Positions 1 to 4,734 of a stretch of 5,264 bases of DNA are shown piece after piece. The translations under genes were made by a program, and so were the position numbers. The DNA is from Ruminococcus sp. UBA4321 (GTDB lineage: Bacteria > Bacillota > Clostridia > Oscillospirales > Ruminococcaceae). Each line of letters begins with the position of its first letter. Position 1 is the stretch's first letter. The stretch covers positions 17,100-22,363 of the forward strand of contig DGUB01000055.1 of NCBI GenBank assembly GCA_002393815.1, in the 5' to 3' direction. The notes below the pieces were generated by a model, which made no database searches, was not told the DNA's origin, and saw only the letters and a list, made by a program, of their open reading frames with translations.

Positions 1-25
1 GTATAGTCCGGATGAGAGAAGAATG
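1..25 (+). promoter_or_regulatory. FMN riboswitch (RFN element), 3' end only
   Basis: The first 25 bases match the conserved 3' end of the RFN element: AGTCCGGATGAGAGAAG (5-21) followed by AATG fits the family pattern AGTCYGGATGRGAGAAGRATG. Bases 18-24 would be the 3' strand of the closing P1 helix, whose 5' partner lies before the window. This RNA binds FMN and, in Bacillota, usually turns off rib operons by letting a downstream terminator form. Its position 60 bases ahead of ribD and just before a hairpin terminator fits that role. Only the end of the aptamer is visible, so ligand binding cannot be judged here. Bases 7-11 (TCCGG) can pair with 41-45 in the terminator 5' arm, a weak hint of an alternative antiterminator pairing. 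Confidence 0.88.
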
Positions 26-36
26 CTTTTTCAGCG

Positions 37-69
37 TACCTCGGAATTTTTCCGGGGTATTTTTATTTT
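37..69 (+). terminator. Rho-independent terminator in the rib leader
   Basis: Bases 37-46 (TACCTCGGAA) and 50-59 (TTCCGGGGTA) form a 10-bp stem with one G-T pair (41/55) and a TTT loop. The stem is followed by a T-rich run, TTTTTATTTT, at 60-69. Lying between the FMN riboswitch end and the ribD ribosome binding site, it is best read as the regulated attenuator that stops transcription when FMN is abundant. The hairpin and T tract are seen directly; its control by FMN is inferred from family behaviour. Confidence 0.85.
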
Positions 70-70
70 C

Positions 71-77
71 AGGAAGG
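71..77 (+). promoter_or_regulatory. Ribosome binding site that sets the ribD start
   Basis: AGGAAGG lies 9 bases before the ATG at 87, which is normal spacing. It directly abuts the in-frame ATG at 78 and lies downstream of the ATG at 12, so neither of those can use it. This favours 87 as the ribD start. Confidence 0.8.
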
Positions 78-86
78 ATGAAATTG

Positions 87-1178
87 ATGGAATCTACAGA
101 TTATATGCGCCGCGCAGTCGAACTCGCACGGAAGGGTATCGGCTTTGTCAACCCGAATCCGCTGGTCGGTGCGGTTATCGTCAAAGACGGCAGAATCATC
201 GGCGAAGGATGGCATGAAAGATACGGTCAGCCCCATGCCGAACGAAATGCTCTCAAAAACTGTATCGAATCCCCGGAAGGCGCAGAATTATTCGTCACTC
301 TCGAACCCTGCTGTCATCACGGCAAACAGCCGCCCTGTACCGAAGCGGTCATTCAGGCAGGAATCAAAAAAGTCTATATCGGCTCTTTCGACCCGAATCC
401 TCTCGTTTCCGGAAAAGGCATTCAGCAGCTGCGGGATGCCGGTATCGAAGTCGAAACGGCTGTCTGTCAGGCAGAATGCGACAATCTCAACCGGATATTC
501 TTCCACTACATTACGAAGAAAACGCCTTACTGCCTGATGAAAATCGCCATGACTGCCGACGGCAAAACTGCGACCCGCGCCGGATTCTCCAGATGGATTA
601 CCAATGAGGCTTCCCGTCAGCACGTCCACGAACTCCGGAAACAGTTTTCGGCGATTATGTGCGGAATCGGCACAGTGTTAGCCGATAATCCCTCTCTGAC
701 CTGCCGGATTGAAAATCCAAGCAATCCTATCAGAATCATCTGTGATACACATCTGAGAATCCCTGCGGACTGCACCGTTGTCCGGACGGCAAAAGAAGTT
801 CCGACTATCGTCGCCACCAGCAGTCAGGATTCTGCCAGAATCGCAAAATTACAGGAATCCGGCGTTCAGATTCTGAAAGTCCCAGACGAAGAAGGACATA
901 TCAGTCTGAAACTTCTCATGAAGAAACTCGGCGAACAGGGCATTGACAGCGTTCTGTTAGAGGGTGGTTCGCATCTGCATGAATCCGCACTCCGCGCCGG
1001 AATCGTTCAGCATGTGCAGATTTATATCGCCCCGAAGATTTTCGGCGGTGTTTCCGCGAAAACTGCCGTTGGCGGTATCGGCGTGAATGATGTGGATGAA
1101 GCCTATCAGCTTGGTGCGCCCGAAATCCGCCAGTATGGCAATGATATTCTGCTCGATTATGATATTCTGGAGGGCTGA
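87..1178 (+). CDS. ribD: RibD: bifunctional diaminohydroxyphosphoribosylaminopyrimidine deaminase / 5-amino-6-(5-phosphoribosylamino)uracil reductase
   Basis: This cytoplasmic 363-residue enzyme carries out the second and third steps of the GTP branch: deamination of the pyrimidine ring, then NADPH-dependent reduction of the ribose to ribityl. The N-terminal deaminase domain (about 1-145) has the zinc and catalytic signature H50-A-E52, then P-C75-C-H-H-G-K-Q-P-P-C84. The proposed ligands are H50, C75 and C84, with E52 as proton shuttle. DPNPLVSGKG (102-111) is also typical. The C-terminal reductase domain (about 148-363) has KIAMTADGKTAT (152-163), SRWIT (168-172), VLADNPSLTCR (197-207) and LLEGG (290-294). 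Length and domain order match the family. The start at 87 is chosen from the AGGAAGG site; upstream in-frame ATGs at 12 and 78 are badly placed, and 12 falls inside the riboswitch. It is the first gene of the operon and ends 2 bases before ribE. Confidence 0.97.
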   Translation: MESTDYMRRAVELARKGIGFVNPNPLVGAVIVKDGRIIGEGWHERYGQPHAERNALKNCIESPEGAELFVTLEPCCHHGKQPPCTEAVIQAGIKKVYIGSFDPNPLVSGKGIQQLRDAGIEVETAVCQAECDNLNRIFFHYITKKTPYCLMKIAMTADGKTATRAGFSRWITNEASRQHVHELRKQFSAIMCGIGTVLADNPSLTCRIENPSNPIRIICDTHLRIPADCTVVRTAKEVPTIVATSSQDSARIAKLQESGVQILKVPDEEGHISLKLLMKKLGEQGIDSVLLEGGSHLHESALRAGIVQHVQIYIAPKIFGGVSAKTAVGGIGVNDVDEAYQLGAPEIRQYGNDILLDYDILEG

Positions 1179-1180
1179 AC

Positions 1181-1822
1181 ATGTTCACAGGCATTATTGA
1201 AGAAATCGGAAAGATTAAAGCCATCCGGACGGGTTCGACATCCTGTGTGCTGACCGTTTCGGCAGAAAAGATTCTTTCTGATATGCATATCGGCGACAGT
1301 ATCGCCGTGAACGGTACCTGCCTGACCGTCTGCGAATTCGATAACAATTCTTTCTCGGCAGATGTCATGCCCGAAACCATGCGCCGGACAAATCTCGGAA
1401 GTCTGAAATCCGGCAGTCCTGTGAATCTCGAACGTGCCATGTCTGCAAACGGCAGATTCGGCGGCCATATCGTTTCCGGACATATCGACGGAACAGGCGT
1501 TATCCAATCCATGAAAAAAGAAAAAAATGCTGTCTGGGTACAGATTTCCGCAAATCCCAAAATTCTGAAATATATCGTCGAAAAAGGCTCTGTCGCGATT
1601 GACGGCATCAGCCTGACCGTCGCGAAAATCAGCAGTCAGGATTTTTCGGTTTCGATTATTCCGCATACCGGAGAGGAAACTATCTTGTTAAAGAAAAAGC
1701 CCAGCGATATCGTCAATCTGGAATGCGACATTATCGCGAAATATGTCGAGAAACTCTGCGGATTTCAGAATGCTTCCGGCGGTATCTCTGAAAACTTCCT
1801 CGCTGAACATGGATTTCTATAA
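1181..1822 (+). CDS. ribE: RibE: riboflavin synthase alpha chain
   Basis: This 213-residue enzyme catalyses the last step, the dismutation of two 6,7-dimethyl-8-ribityllumazine molecules into riboflavin and the pyrimidine that RibH reuses. The sequence shows the two tandem lumazine-binding barrels of the family. The first (about 1-97) begins with the invariant MFTGIIEEIG and contains GDSIAVNGTCLTV (38-50), with C47 in the usual place. The second (about 98-195) begins near GHIDGTG (100-106) and contains GSVAIDGISLTV (136-147), SIIPHT (158-163) and NLECDIIAKYVEKL (179-192). GRFGGHIVSGHIDG spans the domain junction. Length is normal. GGAGGG at 1169-1174 lies 6 bases before the ATG and within the end of ribD, so the two genes are probably translationally coupled. 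The gene ends just before an AT-rich junction where non-pathway DNA begins. Confidence 0.97.
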   Translation: MFTGIIEEIGKIKAIRTGSTSCVLTVSAEKILSDMHIGDSIAVNGTCLTVCEFDNNSFSADVMPETMRRTNLGSLKSGSPVNLERAMSANGRFGGHIVSGHIDGTGVIQSMKKEKNAVWVQISANPKILKYIVEKGSVAIDGISLTVAKISSQDFSVSIIPHTGEETILLKKKPSDIVNLECDIIAKYVEKLCGFQNASGGISENFLAEHGFL

Positions 1823-1828
1823 TATAAT
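1818..1828 (+). promoter_or_regulatory. Possible tandem -10 elements at the end of ribE
   Basis: Two perfect TATAAT hexamers overlap by one base (1818-1823 and 1823-1828) across the ribE stop codon. They could serve as -10 boxes for the non-rib block that follows. No convincing TTGACA-like -35 lies about 17 bases upstream and neither hexamer has an extended TG motif. The run is simply AT-rich, so chance is a serious alternative. Confidence 0.25.
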
Positions 1829-1831
1829 ATT
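1822..1831 (+). repeat. 10-bp direct repeat, left copy, at the edge of the non-rib block
   Basis: ATATAATATT here is identical to bases 3019-3028, in the same orientation. The two copies bracket the three non-rib reading frames almost exactly: this one starts on the last base of the ribE stop codon. Identity ends at both flanks (a/g on the left, a/t on the right). The overlapping bases 1824-1833 (ATAATATTAT) form a perfect palindrome. The repeat may be a target-site duplication or a recombination scar, but a 10-base AT-only word could recur by chance. Confidence 0.45.
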
Positions 1832-1933
1832 ATGGAAGTAATGATAGAAATTTTTCTGGATGTTCTGGATGAAATTCTTGACCATCCTCTTGACAGACTG
1901 CTGAATAAAATCTTCAGAAAAAAGAAAAGGTGA
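1832..1933 (+). CDS. Possible small ORF, 33 residues, amphipathic helix with basic tail
   Basis: An ATG frame after the ribE stop encodes 33 residues and ends in a TGA at 1931-1933. The peptide has hydrophobic residues at 5, 8, 9, 12, 15, 16, 20, 23, 24, 27 and 28, spaced as in an amphipathic helix. Acidic residues lie between them (D10, D13, E14, D17, D21), and the peptide ends in R-K-K-K-R (29-33). That regular pattern is more protein-like than a random frame, and the frame fills most of the gap between ribE and the next gene. Against it, no ribosome binding site precedes the ATG at 1832; the alternative ATG at 1841 has GGAAG only 2 bases before it. Its stop codon lies inside the ribosome binding site of the next gene, so its translation could affect that gene. 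No family is recognised. Confidence 0.4.
   Translation: MEVMIEIFLDVLDEILDHPLDRLLNKIFRKKKR
1928..1933 (+). promoter_or_regulatory. Ribosome binding site that sets the start of the 1939 gene
   Basis: AGGTGA matches the 3' half of the full Shine-Dalgarno consensus (AAGGAGGTGA) and lies 5 bases before the GTG at 1939. Allowing for the offset of this half-site, that is near-optimal spacing. The ATG at 1945 is also possible but further away. The GTG at 1930 overlaps the site and so cannot use it. Confidence 0.5.
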
Positions 1934-1938
1934 TTCCG

Positions 1939-2403
1939 GTGGATATGAACAAAGAAAAAGTTCAGCAGATAATTGGCGATAATTCGAGATTTATCAGTCC
2001 TTATGCCGAACCAGAAGGCTACTATATTTATAAAGATAAAGAAAATATCGTCCGTCCGGAAGAAATCACCCTCTATTTTGAACGGCTGAAATATGCCGTC
2101 AGCCATGCGGAAGAACTTATCCGGCAGGCGTTCGGAGACGGAACATATTTCTATGATTATCTTTTTAAAGATTTTGATTACGAAAAGGAACTGTTTCTCT
2201 GTCCGGAGAATGCGCGTCTGTACGAAGAAATGAATAAAATCAAAACTTCTGAACAGATGTTTCAGGGCTTGCGGTTTGAATCGTTCGTACTCGATAAGAA
2301 AAATATCGGCGCATATCTCTCCAATCCGGATTTTATGCCCGGCAATTTTATCGAAGCCGTCTGGGACGAAAACTGGAATCACCTCTACAGCTGGATTTGC
2401 TGA
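1939..2403 (+). CDS. Hypothetical protein, acidic and aromatic-rich, 154 residues
   Basis: I do not recognise this protein. It is predicted to be soluble and cytoplasmic: no signal peptide and no membrane segment are visible. It is acidic and unusually rich in aromatic residues, with clusters such as EGYYIYKDKE near residue 26, TYFYDYLFKDFDYEKELF near 70-87, and a Trp-rich C-terminus (AVWDENWNHLYSWIC). The middle (about 40-60, EEITLYFERLKYAVSHAEEL) looks helical. The GTG at 1939 is chosen from the AGGTGA site; GTG 1930 (three residues longer) and ATG 1945 (two shorter) are alternatives. It sits co-directionally between ribE and ribBA, 24 bases before the next unknown gene, so it is probably cotranscribed. 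Its base composition, about 41% GC counted over 1921-2400, is lower than ribE's. It has no known role in riboflavin synthesis. Small acidic orphan proteins in such cassettes are sometimes immunity or accessory proteins, but nothing in the sequence proves that. Confidence 0.8.
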   Translation: MDMNKEKVQQIIGDNSRFISPYAEPEGYYIYKDKENIVRPEEITLYFERLKYAVSHAEELIRQAFGDGTYFYDYLFKDFDYEKELFLCPENARLYEEMNKIKTSEQMFQGLRFESFVLDKKNIGAYLSNPDFMPGNFIEAVWDENWNHLYSWIC

Positions 2404-2427
2404 AACTATCAGGAAGAAGATGATTTT

Positions 2428-3024
2428 ATGCTGACCCCATTCAATTCCGAATATGCCGAAAAGTATATTTCTGAGATTCTGCAATGTCTGGAAGAAAAGC
2501 AATATCCGGATGCCGTTGCTTGTCTGATGCAGATGACGATTCAGAATTATGATGACTGCCAGTGTACGGATTTGCTTGGTTTACAGAAATGCTATGAACT
2601 CTGGACAGCGTGCTGTCTGCTGGATGCGGTTCTGAATCATACGGATTATATCAGTGAATGCAGAAATTATTCTGATAACTATATTCAGGTTATCCGCAGT
2701 CTGGAAGAAGGCTTTCAGAAAACAAAACGAAAGCTGTTTAAAAAGATTCCTGTCTATCATAAATCCAGAATTGCACAGAGTGCCTTTGATGCGCTGACTT
2801 ATCTTACAGTACCGGATTATGATGATTTATCTCCCGAAGATGCTGCTGATATCCCTCGTGATGAAGATGGTTATCTTCTGACTTCTCTCGGCGGTATCAT
2901 GCAGAAAGAAGGAAAACTGGAACAGTGGGACACAGATGTGACGGAACTGTCATTCCGTCTGCTCGACCATGTGGAAGATGATGATAAAAGCACTGGCTAT
3001 AACGCATATGGAATGCTGATATAA
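2428..3024 (+). CDS. Hypothetical protein, acidic, with a Cys-rich N-terminal half, 198 residues
   Basis: I do not recognise this protein. It appears soluble, without a signal peptide or membrane segment. The N-terminal part (about 1-85) looks mainly helical and holds all eight cysteines, at 20, 32, 44, 46, 55, 62, 63 and 78, including C44-x-C46 and C62-C63. The remaining 120 or so residues have none. A basic patch (about 96-105, KTKRKLFKK) is followed by very acidic stretches near VPDYDDLSPEDAAD (124-137) and VEDDDK close to the end. The start is supported by AGGAAGAAG at 2411-2419, 8 bases before the ATG. It lies 24 bases after the previous unknown gene and 24 before ribBA, so the pair is embedded in the rib transcript. 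Lower GC than the rib genes and lack of any pathway motif suggest it is a passenger. The cysteines could bind metal or form disulphides; this cannot be decided from the sequence alone. Confidence 0.82.
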   Translation: MLTPFNSEYAEKYISEILQCLEEKQYPDAVACLMQMTIQNYDDCQCTDLLGLQKCYELWTACCLLDAVLNHTDYISECRNYSDNYIQVIRSLEEGFQKTKRKLFKKIPVYHKSRIAQSAFDALTYLTVPDYDDLSPEDAADIPRDEDGYLLTSLGGIMQKEGKLEQWDTDVTELSFRLLDHVEDDDKSTGYNAYGMLI

Positions 3025-3025
3025 T
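3017..3025 (+). promoter_or_regulatory. Possible extended -10 promoter ahead of ribBA
   Basis: TGATATAAT is a perfect match to the extended -10 consensus TGnTATAAT. Transcription would begin near 3032, at the ribBA ribosome binding site, giving a very short leader. There is no good -35 match about 17 bases upstream, but extended -10 promoters can work without one. It would let ribBA and ribH be expressed apart from the riboswitch. The site overlaps the stop codon of the preceding gene and the right-hand direct repeat. Confidence 0.35.
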
Positions 3026-3028
3026 ATT
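3019..3028 (+). repeat. 10-bp direct repeat, right copy, at the edge of the non-rib block
   Basis: ATATAATATT, identical to 1822-1831 and in the same orientation, spans the stop codon (TAA at 3022-3024) of the last unknown gene. The repeat-to-repeat distance is 1197 bases. Joining the left copy to base 3029 would place the ribE stop 29 bases before the ribBA start, with the ribBA ribosome binding site preserved. Confidence 0.45.
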
Positions 3029-3048
3029 TTAGAAAGAAGCTGATTTTT

Positions 3049-4245
3049 ATGAATACTATCCCCGAAGCCCTCGAAGCGTTAAAACAGGGCAAATTGATTC
3101 TCGTCATTGACGACCCCGACCGCGAAAACGAAGGCGATTTAATCTGTGCCGGACAGTTCGCGACAACGCAGAACGTCAATTTCATGGCAAGTCAGGCGAA
3201 GGGCTTAATCTGTATGCCGATGTCAAAAGCCTATATTCAGAAACTGGGTTTGCATCAGATGGTTGCTCACAATACTGACAATCATGAAACCGCGTTTACA
3301 GAATCTATCGACCATGTAAAGACGACAACCGGAATTTCCGCCGAAGAACGCGGATTTACAGCGCGTATGTGCGTCGAGCCGGATTCACGTCCGGCAGATT
3401 TCCGCCGTCCCGGTCACATGTTTCCGCTCGAAGCCAAGCCCGGCGGCGTTCTGGAAAGAAACGGTCATACAGAAGCTACCGTCGATTTAATGCGTCTTGC
3501 CGGTCTGGAACAAGTCGGCTTATGCTGTGAAATCATGGCAGATGACGGCACGATGATGCGGACAACTGAACTCATCAAGTTTGCTGAAAAGTATCATCTA
3601 GTTATCATCACAATCAAAGATTTGCAGATTTACCGCAGAATGCACGATAAGTTCATGACAAAAGTCACAAGTGCGCATCTGCCGACAAAGTACGGAGATT
3701 TCATGATTCACGGTTATCAGAACGAAATCACCGGACGGGAACATGTTGCGCTTGTCATGGGCGATGTCGCTGACGGAAATCCGGTGCTGTGCCGTGTCCA
3801 TTCCGAATGCCTGACAGGGGATGTATTCGGTTCGAGCCGGTGCGACTGCGGTCAGCAGTTAGATGAAGCTCTGAAACGTATCGCCAAAGAAGGCAGGGGA
3901 ATTCTGCTGTATCTCCGTCAGGAAGGGCGTGGCATCGGTCTGCTGAATAAAATCAAGGCTTACGATTTACAGGAACACGGTCGCGATACCGTCGAAGCCA
4001 ATGTCGAACTCGGATTCGCTCCGGATTTGCGCGACTACAGCGAGGGCGCACAGATTCTGAAAGACTTAGGCGCGTATAAACTCCGTATCATGACGAATAA
4101 TCCGGATAAGATTTCTGACCTGTCAGAATACGGCATTGAAATCATCAGCCGCGAAGCTATCGAAATCGCGCCGAAAAAAGAAAATCTGTTTTACTTAAAA
4201 ACCAAACAGGTGAAAATGGGTCATCTGCTTGATAATATTGACTAA
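3049..4245 (+). CDS. ribBA: RibBA: bifunctional 3,4-dihydroxy-2-butanone-4-phosphate synthase / GTP cyclohydrolase II
   Basis: This 398-residue cytoplasmic enzyme supplies both precursors of the pathway. The N-terminal domain (about 1-200) makes 3,4-dihydroxy-2-butanone 4-phosphate from ribulose 5-phosphate. It shows [11 protein letters not shown] (21-31) with the metal-binding E26 and E28, [19 protein letters not shown] (H123) and [15 protein letters not shown] (H140, E142). Pro replaces the Glu common in DDEDRENEGD, outside the metal-binding positions. The C-terminal domain (about 205-398) is GTP cyclohydrolase II, which opens the imidazole ring of GTP and releases formate and pyrophosphate. 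Its zinc cysteines are C254, C265 and C267 in [18 protein letters not shown], and [11 protein letters not shown] (288-298) and IMTNNPDK follow. The usual Gly of the TNNPxKxxGL segment is Asp here, a mild departure. Length matches the fused family. A weak site, AGAAAGAAG (3031-3039), lies 9 bases before the ATG. The gene is separated from ribE by the non-rib block and ends 21 bases before ribH. Confidence 0.97.
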   Translation: MNTIPEALEALKQGKLILVIDDPDRENEGDLICAGQFATTQNVNFMASQAKGLICMPMSKAYIQKLGLHQMVAHNTDNHETAFTESIDHVKTTTGISAEERGFTARMCVEPDSRPADFRRPGHMFPLEAKPGGVLERNGHTEATVDLMRLAGLEQVGLCCEIMADDGTMMRTTELIKFAEKYHLVIITIKDLQIYRRMHDKFMTKVTSAHLPTKYGDFMIHGYQNEITGREHVALVMGDVADGNPVLCRVHSECLTGDVFGSSRCDCGQQLDEALKRIAKEGRGILLYLRQEGRGIGLLNKIKAYDLQEHGRDTVEANVELGFAPDLRDYSEGAQILKDLGAYKLRIMTNNPDKISDLSEYGIEIISREAIEIAPKKENLFYLKTKQVKMGHLLDNID

Positions 4246-4266
4246 TCACGAAAGGAAGATTCAGCT

Positions 4267-4734
4267 ATGAAAGTTTTGGAAGGTTTTTACGAGGGAAAAG
4301 GTCTGAAAGTGGCAATTGTCGCATCCAGATTCAATGAGTTTATCACCAATAAATTAGTCGGCGGTGCGGAAGACTGTCTCCGCCGTCACAACGTCGAAGA
4401 AGATGATATCACGCTTGCATGGGTTCCCGGTGCATTCGAGATTCCGCTTGCCGCCAAGAAGTTAGCGAAATCCGGAAAGTATGACGCGATTATCTGTGTC
4501 GGCGCGGTTATCAGAGGGGCAACCTCTCATTATGACTATGTCTGCGCGGAAGTCTCTAAAGGAATCGCGAGTGTTTCTCTCGAAACAGAAATTCCGGTAC
4601 TGTTCGGCGTTCTGACGACTGATACTATCGAACAGGCTATTGAACGTGCCGGAACAAAGGCAGGAAACAAGGGCTATGATTGTGCCATGTCCGCGCTTGA
4701 ACTCGTGCAGATGCTCAGAAAGGTCGGCGACTGA
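4267..4734 (+). CDS. ribH: RibH: 6,7-dimethyl-8-ribityllumazine synthase (riboflavin synthase beta chain)
   Basis: RibH condenses 5-amino-6-ribitylaminouracil with 3,4-dihydroxy-2-butanone 4-phosphate to give the lumazine that RibE uses. In Bacillus it assembles into a 60-subunit icosahedral shell that can enclose riboflavin synthase. The 155-residue length is typical and all landmarks are present: ASRFNEFIT (19-27) with F22 for substrate stacking, WVPGAFEIP (52-60), [14 protein letters not shown] (79-92) with the catalytic H88, and [11 protein letters not shown] (126-136) with R127 for phosphate binding. AAAGGAAG at 4251-4258 sits 8 bases before the ATG. Its TGA shares its last base with the ATG of the phosphatase gene that follows (TGATG), which points to coupled translation. 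Confidence 0.98.
   Translation: MKVLEGFYEGKGLKVAIVASRFNEFITNKLVGGAEDCLRRHNVEEDDITLAWVPGAFEIPLAAKKLAKSGKYDAIICVGAVIRGATSHYDYVCAEVSKGIASVSLETEIPVLFGVLTTDTIEQAIERAGTKAGNKGYDCAMSALELVQMLRKVGD

Noticed and set aside
12..86. Longer ribD beginning at the ATG at 12 or 78
   Set aside because: The ATG at 12 lies inside the FMN riboswitch and translation from it would run through the terminator hairpin. The residues it would add resemble no RibD N-terminus. The ATG at 78 directly abuts the AGGAAGG site with no spacer.
916..1666. Minus-strand frames opposite ribD and ribE
   Set aside because: Both sit opposite well-identified genes and show no family motif or ribosome binding site of note; they are antisense shadows.
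1765..2502. A 245-codon open frame on the minus strand opposite ribE and the first unknown gene
   Set aside because: It overlaps the firmly assigned ribE and a plus-strand gene with its own ribosome binding site. Its Phe/Ile-rich content is what antisense reading of Lys/Glu/Asp-rich AT-biased coding DNA gives.
1939..3024. The two unknown genes as a toxin-antitoxin pair
   Set aside because: Both are acidic and larger than typical pairs, are separated by 24 bases rather than overlapping, and show no DNA-binding or nuclease motif. Nothing in the sequence supports this beyond adjacency.
1822..3028. The block as an insertion sequence or integron cassette
   Set aside because: No transposase or integrase frame, no terminal inverted repeats and no attC-like structure were seen; only the short direct repeat suggests past insertion.
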